Both the position numbers and the translations under genes were made by a program. DNA of 64,000 nucleotides from Vibrio atypicus (lineage in GTDB: Bacteria > Pseudomonadota > Gammaproteobacteria > Enterobacterales > Vibrionaceae): positions 744,001 through 808,000 of the forward strand of contig NZ_BLID01000001.1 of NCBI RefSeq assembly GCF_009811315.1, read 5' to 3'. Shown here in pieces: positions 56,353 to 64,000 of the stretch (its first letter is position 1; every line of letters starts with the position of its first letter). The notes below the pieces were generated by a model, which did not search any database, was not told the DNA's origin, and worked only from the letters and a program-made list of their open reading frames with translations.

Positions 56353-56640
56353 ATGAAGTTGAAAAAGTTACTATTGATTATGGTGTTAATGTTTTCTTTT
56401 GGTTCTGTCATTGCGTCAGATGAGGTAGTCATTGAGGTAGGGAAAACGACAATTAACGAACTTAAACAAGGTTATGGAGAGCCCAAACAAACCGTCACTA
56501 TCGAAGAAGTTGATCTTCTAATTTATCCTTATGATGATCAGCACGATCTTACCTTTACTTTTAGCAATGAAGTGTTGGTCGAGTACCAATTAGCAAAATG
56601 GGATATAGACGGTGAAGTAACGGTGACACCAATCAATTAG
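56353..56640 (+). CDS. Small secreted hypothetical protein
   Basis: A 95-residue protein with a signal peptide (MKLKKLLLIMVLMFSFGSVI, cleavage near ASD). The mature part of about 75 residues is VGKTTINELKQGYGEPKQTV and then beta-strand-rich. This resembles small SmpA/BamE-like domains, where a similar helix-plus-strand motif (x-Val-x-x-Gly-x-Pro) occurs, but the similarity is only suggestive. No neighbour indicates function. Confidence 0.55.
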   Translation: MKLKKLLLIMVLMFSFGSVIASDEVVIEVGKTTINELKQGYGEPKQTVTIEEVDLLIYPYDDQHDLTFTFSNEVLVEYQLAKWDIDGEVTVTPIN

Positions 56641-56674
56641 GTGTGTGCTTACTATTCGGTTTGTATTTAGATAA

Positions 56675-56716
56675 AAAAGCAGGCCACTAAGTTCTCCCCC
56701 GAAAAACTTAATGGCC
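56675..56716 (-). terminator. Terminator of the phosphorylase-like gene
   Basis: GGCCACTAAGTT and AACTTAATGGCC pair with one mismatch. On the minus strand a TTTTTT run follows, 20 bases after the stop of the 1148-residue protein gene. Confidence 0.75.
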
Positions 56717-56738
56717 CGCAAAGTCTAAGTTGCTAGAA

Positions 56739-59700
56739 CTAGCGATTTAGAAGTTGGTGTTTAGGAAGTAACACCTTTATTTTTTTGATTTGGTTATCAC
56801 GTTTAAACAGGTGTCCGCTAAGAGGTGCGCTTAATACTAAGCCATCAATTTGCTGACTGCTCCCATCCGTAAAGAAGCACGTTACGCTTGCAGTATCCGC
56901 GAGCTGATAAATAAACGGTACCTGACAGTAGGTAAATGCCAATTGGTTTGGTTCTACTTTATAGCTGCACTGTTCACCCAAAACATTGAGACAGTTGAAC
57001 TGAGCATCTTCGGTTAAGAACTCTTGCTTGGTCAGCAATGTTGGATTAATGCCAATGGTTCCATTTTCGACTTCGATGCCTAGCTCAGTAAATCGGGTGA
57101 TAACTTCTTCTTTCACCTGACCTGTCATACCTGGTTGCTGAGCACCTGCTTGTTTCGGTGTATGCGAATATGGGTCTGTTGGGAAGGCACCGTAGTTATC
57201 TGGTGTTTTGTTAAAACCAATGCCTGCACGTACCTGATAGTAGTAATTCGCCAGCTTAGCGGTTTCTTCACTGTTTGGATCGATGTCGCGTGACGCTAGG
57301 TAGTTTTCTTGCACAGCCAGTAGCAGTTTAGAAACCATGTGCCAGTAGATACAACCTAAGCCTTCGTAGCCAAACATGGTACCTGAGCGGCCTGTGAAGG
57401 CTTTGTGGTTGAAGACCTGCTCATATAGGTCATATACCGACTCTAACGCTTCGTCATTCAGCTCTTTGTACTCGTTATCACCAATAGACGTTAATACCGC
57501 GGATAGGAAATCGGCATTTTCAAATGTTGGGTTAAAGTGTACTTGACCCATTGCGTCTTGATTGATGATACGTTGATCACCCGCATTAAGCATGGCTGAA
57601 AGCAGTGGTGAAGCCGCGATTTGTTCAGCATCGATTTGGTTCTTAGCCATGAAGCTCGGAAGTTCACGATCAGGGTAAAGCATAAAGCTGTGCTGATCGG
57701 CGCGGTACATGCCACTTGAAAACAGTTGATCAAGCAATGCGACTGCTTCTTTTGGAGAAAGAACACCAGAGCTTAGAGCTGCAACTTGGCCTTCTAGCAT
57801 AGGGTAGAGTTCTTCAATGTTTAGGCTTTCACCAGTGTACGTGACGATATTGTAGGCATTGAACAATCCATCTTGGCGTAAGTTATTGTTAATGCTTGAA
57901 TCTAATACATCTAAGCTGGTGGCGAGCATTTCTTGGATTGCACTGAGCTCAACTTGAGTTTTGCCCGAGAAGCCTTTCATACGATAAACGCGGTTGCGGT
58001 AGAGCTCGAATGCTTTTTCTAGCTGAGTCAGAATTGCTTTGCGAGTTTGACGTGTAACGGTCTCTTGACGGATTTCTTTGTTCGCGTCTTGTAGAACTTT
58101 ATGAATGGATAGCATCCAATCCAGCACTTCTTTCGACATAGAAATCGCGTCTGGCGCCGTTTTTAGTAGTTCCATAGTAAACGCGACGTAACGACGCATG
58201 TAGTACAAGGTGACCATAGATAAGCCGTTGCCGACAATGGCGTTGTTAGCGTCGTTCCATTCTGGTCGTTGGGTATTGAGCCAAATACCGCCATCAATGA
58301 CTAAGTTGCTCAACTTAGACAGTAAAGGAACGAGAATTTTTTCCGTTAGGTTAACCATATAAACTTGGTCGCCACCTTCCACAAGCAGACGACCATCGCT
58401 GCCCAATGTATCGACACGTTGTTCGATTTCGTCTTGCAACTCTTGATCAAATGATACGGTATCTTTTGGATTAACAAATAGCTGCTCTACTGAACAAAGC
58501 TTGTAAGGGACATTCGCGTAGCTGTAAATATCACTTGTTAACTGAGCCGTCAGTTCGTCACCTTGATATTGCTTCGCCAGTTCTAGGAATTTAAGCAAAT
58601 AAATGATTTGGTGATCGCCCCAGTAGCCAATATTGCTCCAAGGATCCTCAGGCTCAAGCAGTTCCCAGTCGATGCCGTCTTTAGTAATACGATATGGGTT
58701 GTAACCGTCAATGGTTGAGGCATTCACAAATTTCGCGATGAAAGATTGAATAAATCCTGGGTAGCTTAAAGCGATGGCTTCCCAGTTTTGGAAGATATCG
58801 CGCCAGTTACCTTGATAAGAGAGCAAGCGCTCACCATTTTCGTCTTTTAGTTTGATCTCATAATGGTTCCAAGGGCGGCTAGGATCGCCATGACGACGGC
58901 CGAAAGTTAGGGGTAGATACTCATAACTTAAGCGAACCAACTGCGGGTCTTGAGCTTTTTTCGCGGCTTCGACAAGTTCTGCATGAGTGAAACTGTCTGG
59001 CAAATCAGCAAAAAAAGCGTGGTGCTTTTCAGCAATCTGTTTGTTTGCGTTATGCAGCGTTTTCACTACGTCTTGTTTATCTAAGTCGTAGTTATTCTCA
59101 ATCACACCACCACGCATGTTGTTAAACAGCACGTTGGCGTAATGGTGCACACTGGTACTTTCTTCGTTAGTTAACTGCCATGCATCTGCGCCTGACATCA
59201 ACTTAACCAGATCATTTTGATTATCGGCGATACTTTGCTCAACGGTTAGACGTAGATCTGCGGGTTTGTCTAAAAGGTCAGTGAGTTCACAGACTTCTTT
59301 ATGGTTTTTATCGATATCAGCTACGATGGCCCAGCCTTGATTCTCAGTCGGTTTCAAGCTGAGCGTTTTGTGAATGAGGTAGCTGCCGCGAACGCCTTTA
59401 GTGAGTGGCTCTTGATGGATAGCTCGACCTTGACGGAATGCGCCTAGTTGTTCACTGCTAAGAAGTAATTGGTGCTCACCTTGGTCTAGAGCGAAGACTG
59501 TCGTTGCAAGTAGAGATTCTGCAGGTTCAGCTCGGTCACTAAGCTTAGCGTACATGGTGTAAAGAGCGAGCGAAGATGAATCAACACGTTCGTTCCATTT
59601 GTATGCGTCAACCAATGCGCTGCGTGTTTGCAGTGCCGATAAAGGAGCACCAGAAGGGAGCAGGTTTTGTACGCCATCGATTAATTCTAGATTTCGCTGC

Positions 59701-60185
59701 TCGTTACTTAAGTTAGTAAACTCACACTGGCGGACAAAGCCATAGCGCTCACTGGTACTCCAACTGTAGCTAAATTTTAGCTCTAGAGAGTGGTTAATCT
59801 CTTCAAAAACGAGCTTGTCCCCCACGGTATTTTTGTAGAGATTACGTTCAGTCTTGTAAAGACCATCGTGATGAGGGTTGAATGGTTCCCACAGTACGGC
59901 ACCGTCCCCTCTTTGCACCCTAACGATGGTTTTTGAACCAGTATTGTCCGCACTTTCATGAATATGATCGACAGATCGGTATGGAAATAGCGCATTTTCA
60001 GGGCGAATTCGACCTGCAGATAAGCTACCCGTTGAAGAGATGAACAGCCAATGGTCGCTTGCTGAAACAACACTGATGAAAAATGGTTTCATTTGGTCGA
60101 CGTTGCTGATCTTATAGAATCGCTCGCCTTCTAAATCGACGAATTGACCAGTGACAGGTAAGTGAGATTGATACTCAAAAGTCAT
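56739..60185 (-). CDS. Large glycoside-phosphorylase-like protein (GH94/GH149/GH161 type)
   Basis: A 1148-residue cytoplasmic protein. The N-terminal beta-sandwich half has SASDHWLFISSTGSLSAGRI. The helical-barrel half has WSNIGYWGDHQIIYLLKFLE near residue 520, RPEWNDANNAIVGNGLSMVT near residue 643, where the Asp fits the acid catalyst, and GYEGLGCIYWHM near residue 950. Length and motifs recall disaccharide and beta-1,3-glucan phosphorylases (GH161 and related) rather than hydrolases, because no second carboxylate motif typical of hydrolases was noticed. The assignment is by memory of motifs. It lies directly downstream of an Opp-type ABC transporter, so its substrate is likely the imported oligosaccharide. 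The ATG follows AAGGAAC. Confidence 0.72.
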   Translation of the reverse strand: MTFEYQSHLPVTGQFVDLEGERFYKISNVDQMKPFFISVVSASDHWLFISSTGSLSAGRIRPENALFPYRSVDHIHESADNTGSKTIVRVQRGDGAVLWEPFNPHHDGLYKTERNLYKNTVGDKLVFEEINHSLELKFSYSWSTSERYGFVRQCEFTNLSNEQRNLELIDGVQNLLPSGAPLSALQTRSALVDAYKWNERVDSSSLALYTMYAKLSDRAEPAESLLATTVFALDQGEHQLLLSSEQLGAFRQGRAIHQEPLTKGVRGSYLIHKTLSLKPTENQGWAIVADIDKNHKEVCELTDLLDKPADLRLTVEQSIADNQNDLVKLMSGADAWQLTNEESTSVHHYANVLFNNMRGGVIENNYDLDKQDVVKTLHNANKQIAEKHHAFFADLPDSFTHAELVEAAKKAQDPQLVRLSYEYLPLTFGRRHGDPSRPWNHYEIKLKDENGERLLSYQGNWRDIFQNWEAIALSYPGFIQSFIAKFVNASTIDGYNPYRITKDGIDWELLEPEDPWSNIGYWGDHQIIYLLKFLELAKQYQGDELTAQLTSDIYSYANVPYKLCSVEQLFVNPKDTVSFDQELQDEIEQRVDTLGSDGRLLVEGGDQVYMVNLTEKILVPLLSKLSNLVIDGGIWLNTQRPEWNDANNAIVGNGLSMVTLYYMRRYVAFTMELLKTAPDAISMSKEVLDWMLSIHKVLQDANKEIRQETVTRQTRKAILTQLEKAFELYRNRVYRMKGFSGKTQVELSAIQEMLATSLDVLDSSINNNLRQDGLFNAYNIVTYTGESLNIEELYPMLEGQVAALSSGVLSPKEAVALLDQLFSSGMYRADQHSFMLYPDRELPSFMAKNQIDAEQIAASPLLSAMLNAGDQRIINQDAMGQVHFNPTFENADFLSAVLTSIGDNEYKELNDEALESVYDLYEQVFNHKAFTGRSGTMFGYEGLGCIYWHMVSKLLLAVQENYLASRDIDPNSEETAKLANYYYQVRAGIGFNKTPDNYGAFPTDPYSHTPKQAGAQQPGMTGQVKEEVITRFTELGIEVENGTIGINPTLLTKQEFLTEDAQFNCLNVLGEQCSYKVEPNQLAFTYCQVPFIYQLADTASVTCFFTDGSSQQIDGLVLSAPLSGHLFKRDNQIKKIKVLLPKHQLLNR

Positions 60186-60239
60186 TATTTTGTTCCTTTT
60201 TACTTACATGCCGTAGATTTTGGGCAATAGAGACCCTAG

Positions 60240-60273
60240 CCAAGCTGCAGAGAGATTATCTCTGCGAGCTTGG
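60240..60273 (-). other. Intergenic hairpin between transporter and phosphorylase genes
   Basis: CCAAGCT-GCAGAGA and TCTCTGC-GAGCTTGG pair over about 14 bases with one bulge. There is no T-run on the minus strand, so it is probably a processing or 3-prime-protecting structure that sets the ratio of ABC to phosphorylase mRNA. Confidence 0.4.
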
Positions 60274-60304
60274 ACTGACATGTATGTTTGAATACGTTAT
60301 TTAA

Positions 60305-61285
60305 TTAAAGGTGGTGGCAGCGTGCATAATGGTCTTCTCCCACCTTTGTTGGCTCTGGGATCGACTGGGTACATTCCGCAGTGGCTTTAAGGCATCGGCT
60401 TGCAAAAGGGCAACCGACGCTGCTTGGCTTCCATAGTGGTATCTCACCTTTTTTTGCTTCTAACTCACGTTTTCCTGCTTTACCGACTTCAGGAACAGCA
60501 GAAAGAAGCAGTTGAGAATAAGGGTGCTGCGGATTTTGTGTCACGCTATCGCTGTTACCCCATTCCACCATGTGCCCTACGTACATTACTGCGGTTTTCT
60601 CTGCGAAGTAACGCGCAGTCGCGATGTCATGCGTGATGTACATGAACGAAATGCCATGCTTGTCTTTCAAGTCTGACATCAGGTTTAAGATGCCCAGTCG
60701 AACCGAAACATCCAGCATCGAAATCGGCTCGTCAGCAAGGATGACTTCAGGATCAACTGCAATAGCACGTGCGATTGCAACACGCTGACGTTGACCACCA
60801 CTCAATTCATGAGGGTACTTCTCTGCGGTCTCTTTGACAGGTGACAGACCGACCAGATCGAGTAGCTCATACACTAACTGTGGAATGGCTTCTTTATCTG
60901 CTCTGTTGTGAATCATCAACGGGCGAGCGATATGGTGATAAATGGTATGAACTGGGTTTAAAGAGCCAAATGGGTCTTGGAATATCATCTGAACTTGGCG
61001 CGCATATTCAAGCTCACCATGTTCTTCGATATATTCGCTTAGCTCTTGGCCTTTGAATTCGACTTGTCCATTAGTTTTATCGTAGATTCGCGTCAAGACG
61101 CGCGCTCCAGTGCTTTTCCCTGAGCCTGACTCACCAACAATCGCAAGAGCTTCACCTTTGCGTAAATCGAAAGATACGTCATTTACGGCGCGCATCAGGT
61201 TACTTTTAACCGATTGACCTAGCGGGAAGTCTTTGACCAAGTTTTTAACTGAGAGAATGACCTCAGGATTTGTTGCTTTTTCCAT
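60305..61285 (-). CDS. Opp/Dpp-type ABC transporter ATP-binding protein (second ATPase)
   Basis: A 326-residue ATPase. Walker A GESGSGKSTGARVL, signature motif LSGGQRQRVAIARAIAVDP and Walker B VILADEPISMLDVSV are intact. The C-terminal oligopeptide-type zinc/iron-sulfur-like extension with CPFASRCLKATAEC is typical of OppF-like subunits. It pairs with the ATPase just upstream. It is the last transporter gene before the phosphorylase-like gene and has an AGGAGAG ribosome site. Confidence 0.92.
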   Translation of the reverse strand: MEKATNPEVILSVKNLVKDFPLGQSVKSNLMRAVNDVSFDLRKGEALAIVGESGSGKSTGARVLTRIYDKTNGQVEFKGQELSEYIEEHGELEYARQVQMIFQDPFGSLNPVHTIYHHIARPLMIHNRADKEAIPQLVYELLDLVGLSPVKETAEKYPHELSGGQRQRVAIARAIAVDPEVILADEPISMLDVSVRLGILNLMSDLKDKHGISFMYITHDIATARYFAEKTAVMYVGHMVEWGNSDSVTQNPQHPYSQLLLSAVPEVGKAGKRELEAKKGEIPLWKPSSVGCPFASRCLKATAECTQSIPEPTKVGEDHYARCHHL

Positions 61286-61297
61286 GTTTCTCTCCTG

Positions 61298-62251
61298 TTA
61301 GACGAGGTGGCAAGAGACTAAGTTGCCGTTATCAACGCGTGCTAATGTCGGTTCTGCTTGCTTACACTGGGTAAAGCATTCACTGCATCGCTCTTGGAAA
61401 TTACAGCCTTGAGGGATTTGCAGCAGGTTGACAGGGTTACCAGGTATGCCGTACAAGCGTTCCTTCGGCCCATGGATGGTCGGAAACGATGAGATAAGGC
61501 CTTTAGTATATGGATGTTGAGGATCGCCAAAGACTTGTTGAGCGTCCCCGAGCTCAATCAGGTTACCCGCATACATGACACCGATGCGGTCAGCAATCTC
61601 ACCCATCAAGCTCAAATCATGACTGATGAATAAAATAGAAAAGCCAAACTTGTTTTTAAGTTCGTACAGTTCATTAAGAATTTCACGCTCGACAACCACA
61701 TCGAGTGCTGTTGTTGGTTCATCCATGATGATGAGTTTAGGTTCAAGAGCCAAAGCAATGGCAATCACCACTCGTTGGCGCATGCCACCACTTAATTGGT
61801 GAGGAAAACTTGCCATGCGGTCGCCGTGAATACCCACGATATTGAGCAGTTCTACCGAACGTTCATGAGCTTGTTTGTACGGGATCTTGCGGTGCGCCAG
61901 GATCACGTCAGTTAATTGCTCACCAATAGTAATGACTGGGTTGAGTGAGTTCATCGCACTTTGAAAGACGACAGATACATCATTCCAACGAAACTTACGT
62001 AGTTGGCGATCATTCATCTTTAACACGTCTTGGCCGTTGTAGATGATTTCACCTTCCGAAATCAGAGCCGGAGCCTTATGCAGACGAGAAATCGCAAAAG
62101 CTAATGTACTCTTACCACAACCGGATTCGCCAGCAATACCAAGAGTTTCACCAGGAGCAATGGAAACGCTGACATTATTGACCGCACGAGCTACGCCATT
62201 TGGTGAGACATAGTCAACGCATAGATTATTGATTTCTAGTAACTTACTCAT
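61298..62251 (-). CDS. Opp/Dpp-type ABC transporter ATP-binding protein (first ATPase)
   Basis: A 317-residue ATPase with Walker A GESGCGKSTLAFAIS, signature LSGGMRQRVVIAIALALEP, Walker B LIIMDEPTTALDVVV and a C-terminal cysteine cluster (CNFQERCSECFTQC) of OppD-like subunits. Its start overlaps the permease stop by four bases (ATGA). The second ATPase follows after 12 bases. Such two-ATPase, two-permease systems move oligopeptides, but also beta-linked disaccharides and oligosaccharides in some bacteria. Confidence 0.92.
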   Translation of the reverse strand: MSKLLEINNLCVDYVSPNGVARAVNNVSVSIAPGETLGIAGESGCGKSTLAFAISRLHKAPALISEGEIIYNGQDVLKMNDRQLRKFRWNDVSVVFQSAMNSLNPVITIGEQLTDVILAHRKIPYKQAHERSVELLNIVGIHGDRMASFPHQLSGGMRQRVVIAIALALEPKLIIMDEPTTALDVVVEREILNELYELKNKFGFSILFISHDLSLMGEIADRIGVMYAGNLIELGDAQQVFGDPQHPYTKGLISSFPTIHGPKERLYGIPGNPVNLLQIPQGCNFQERCSECFTQCKQAEPTLARVDNGNLVSCHLV

Positions 62252-63237
62252 CTTAGACCTCTGCGTTTATCAGCTTCTTTTTTCAGTTGATGCCATAGTT
62301 TGATGTGTGGGCCAGTACGCAGTTTCGGGTTACTGACTTGGTCAATAGACATATTGATTAGGGCTAGAGCGCCCCCCGTAATTGCAAGAGCCATTGCCGG
62401 AACTAACATCTCCCACCATGCACCAGTGTAGAGTGATGATGATGTCTGAGCCCAATAGAGCATTGAACCCCAGCTCACTTCCGTCGCGTCACCCAATCCA
62501 AGAATCCCTAGGCCAGCTTCAGAACCCATTGCGTAGATAACGGTGCCTAAGAAACCACCAAATACGATTGAGACTAGGTTCGGTAAGATTTCGACTAGGA
62601 TGATGCGGATTTTCGACTCACCCATAACTTCAGCTGAAATGATGAACTCTTTGCTTCGAATTGCCATTGTCTGTGCCCGAATTACCCGCGCCCCCCAGGG
62701 CCAGGAGGTGACCCCTAGCAGTATGGTTATCACCAGGGACCCGACTTGCCCCAAAAATGCGGCGAGTACGATCAATAATGGAAGCTGAGGGAAAACCAAG
62801 AAAACATTGGTTAAAAAGTTCAGACGGTCATCGATTTTGCCACCAAAGTAACCAGAAGAAACGCCGACAATGACTGCCAAGCTCATCGCAATCACACCTG
62901 CAGATATCGCAACAGACAGTGATTTGCGTGCGCCGTATAGAACCTGGCTATATACATCTCGACCACTTCGAGTTGTGCCTAAGTAGTGCTCTGCACTTGG
63001 TGGCTGGTGTGGGCGAGCCACGCGCTTTTCTGGATTGTGGGTTGCGAGTACTGGAGCAAAGATAGCGCCAGCAAGTACGATAGAGAGCAACAAGCCGCCG
63101 ATGATCGCTGGTGGATTGCCGTAAAAGAAAGCGTAAGCTTTACCCAATGTTTTCTTAATTTGTTGCCACGAAAACTTTGATTCACGTTTAGTCAAAGCAT
63201 GGGCAGAAGACGACGTTGTGTTAATGAGTTTGTCCAT
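62248..63237 (-). CDS. Opp/Dpp-type ABC transporter permease (DppC-like)
   Basis: A 329-residue inner-membrane permease. After an N-terminal cytoplasmic segment come a first membrane helix (GGLLLSIVLAGAIFAPVLAT), the HYLGTTRSGRDVYSQVLYGA motif of DppC/OppC proteins, and the EAA loop region SAEVMGESKIRIILVEILPN that contacts the ATPases. Two further helices follow. It overlaps the downstream ATPase gene by four bases and lies 9 bases after the other permease gene. Confidence 0.92.
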   Translation of the reverse strand: MDKLINTTSSSAHALTKRESKFSWQQIKKTLGKAYAFFYGNPPAIIGGLLLSIVLAGAIFAPVLATHNPEKRVARPHQPPSAEHYLGTTRSGRDVYSQVLYGARKSLSVAISAGVIAMSLAVIVGVSSGYFGGKIDDRLNFLTNVFLVFPQLPLLIVLAAFLGQVGSLVITILLGVTSWPWGARVIRAQTMAIRSKEFIISAEVMGESKIRIILVEILPNLVSIVFGGFLGTVIYAMGSEAGLGILGLGDATEVSWGSMLYWAQTSSSLYTGAWWEMLVPAMALAITGGALALINMSIDQVSNPKLRTGPHIKLWHQLKKEADKRRGLR

Positions 63238-63246
63238 GATGCACCC

Positions 63247-64000
63247 TTAATTCGAAATACGTGGATCGAGCCAAACATAGAGCAGGTCGGCGATGAAGTT
63301 GGCTGTTAAAACAGCTGATACCAGAATCAACAGAATGGCTTGAATGAGTGGGTAATCACGTGCCACGATACCTTTAAGCAGAATGTTGCCAAGGCCCTGA
63401 TAGTTAAAGACCACTTCAGTCATGATTGAACCAGCAAAGGAAAAACCAATCGCCATGGCAATCGCAGTTGCAACTGGCAATATCGCGTTGCGCCCTGCGT
63501 AGCGAGACATTACGCGGTATGTGCTTAAGCCTTTTGCTTCCGCCATTGTGACGTAGTCTTCACCCAGTACGTTGATCATCGCGTTACGCATGTTAAATAC
63601 CCAAGTTGAGATGCCAACGATGACCATAGAACCAACAGGTAAAACGGCGTGTTTAGCGACACTGGAAATAAATTCCCACGTAAACCCAGGATCGAGTGAA
63701 GGGTCGTAGGTATACGCTAGGGGTAATACTTCCAGCTTTAAGCCGAAGAAATAAAACAGTAGAAGTGCAGTAACGATATAAGGGAAGTTACTGATAAAAG
63801 CTAATACTGGTGGGACAACCTGACCGAAGAAGCCTTCGCGTCGGTAAGAGGCATAAGTACCGATACTGACACCAATAATAAGTGCCACGATCAAAGAGCC
63901 CAATGCGAGGAACATAGTCCAAGGTAGTGCGTTAGCGATAACGTCAGAAACACTAACAGGAAACATTAGGACTGAAGGACCAAGGTCTAGAGTGAAAACA
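63247..64000 (-). CDS. Opp/Dpp-type ABC transporter permease (DppB-like), N-terminus beyond window
   Basis: The C-terminal 251 codons or so of a DppB-like permease; no stop is present up to the window end, so the start is to the right of position 64000. Visible are membrane helices beginning MFLALGSLIVALIIGVSIGT, the EAA loop NVLGEDYVTMAEAKGLSTYR, and the end segment LLYVWLDPRISN typical of this subunit. It forms the membrane channel with the DppC-like gene 9 bases downstream. A periplasmic binding protein gene is expected further to the right. Confidence 0.9.
   Translation of the reverse strand, partial: VFTLDLGPSVLMFPVSVSDVIANALPWTMFLALGSLIVALIIGVSIGTYASYRREGFFGQVVPPVLAFISNFPYIVTALLLFYFFGLKLEVLPLAYTYDPSLDPGFTWEFISSVAKHAVLPVGSMVIVGISTWVFNMRNAMINVLGEDYVTMAEAKGLSTYRVMSRYAGRNAILPVATAIAMAIGFSFAGSIMTEVVFNYQGLGNILLKGIVARDYPLIQAILLILVSAVLTANFIADLLYVWLDPRISN

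Noticed and set aside
1..64000. CRISPR arrays, insertion sequences, tRNA or rRNA genes, phage genes
   Set aside because: No regularly spaced repeats, transposase motifs, tRNA-like cloverleaf or integrase sequences were noticed anywhere in the window.

Overview
The window looks like part of a Vibrio or close Vibrionaceae genome. The evidence is moderate GC, several large methyl-accepting chemotaxis proteins, a YibL-type ribosome-associated protein, and the block malT / malP-malQ-glgB. From memory, that block has the same order on the small chromosome of V. cholerae (around VCA0011-VCA0016), so chromosome 2 is a reasonable inference. No rRNA, tRNA, insertion sequence, prophage or CRISPR array was seen. 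Genes run off both ends: a prolyl oligopeptidase on the left and an ABC permease on the right.

Layout. (1) 1-3.3 kb: secreted prolyl oligopeptidase, periplasmic rhodanese and a LysR regulator. (2) 3.4-10.7 kb: a divergently transcribed, tightly packed operon of a RidA-family protein, a ketoglutaric-semialdehyde-type aldehyde dehydrogenase, an unusual M19 'dipeptidase' lacking the usual first metal motif, a BCCT transporter with a changed aromatic box, a 578-residue protein of unknown family and a DUF3726-like protein. This looks like an uptake-plus-catabolism pathway for an unidentified zwitterionic or quaternary-amine compound, and it is the best candidate here for an undescribed system. (3) 10.8-16.8 kb: thioesterase, small zinc-ribbon protein, LysR / NAD-binding pair, methyltransferase, and a chemoreceptor followed by a solute-binding protein.

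(4) 16.8-31.5 kb: a complete purine-to-glyoxylate pathway. It has a purine permease (AzgA type), guanine deaminase, xanthine dehydrogenase (XdhA, XdhB, XdhC), membrane urate oxidase with a fused cytochrome c domain (PuuD), HIU hydrolase, OHCU decarboxylase, allantoinase PuuE, allantoicase and ureidoglycolate lyase. Copies of a palindrome ATTGTATACAAT lie in the central divergent promoter region, upstream of xdhA and upstream of the gntR-family gene. This gives a coherent single-regulator regulon. A second pair of palindromes (TTGACC-N4-GGTCAA type) lies at the xdhA promoter.

(5) 31.6-42.4 kb: mixed housekeeping and accessory genes: two chemoreceptors, a DUF4344 metallopeptidase, YibL, LysR / glutathione transferase, a protein with a natural histidine tail and a large alkaline-phosphatase-superfamily protein. 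(6) 42.6-53 kb: MalT with maltodextrin phosphorylase, amylomaltase and branching enzyme. Two inverted MalT boxes and a near-perfect CRP site lie ahead of malP. (7) 53-56.7 kb: small envelope proteins, two VOC proteins and a HAD phosphatase. (8) 56.7-64 kb: a 1148-residue glycoside-phosphorylase-like protein downstream of an Opp-type ABC transporter. This suggests import and phosphorolysis of an oligosaccharide, possibly a beta-glucan; the operon continues beyond the right edge.

All calls were made by reading the sequence. No database search was run, so family names rest on recognised motifs.
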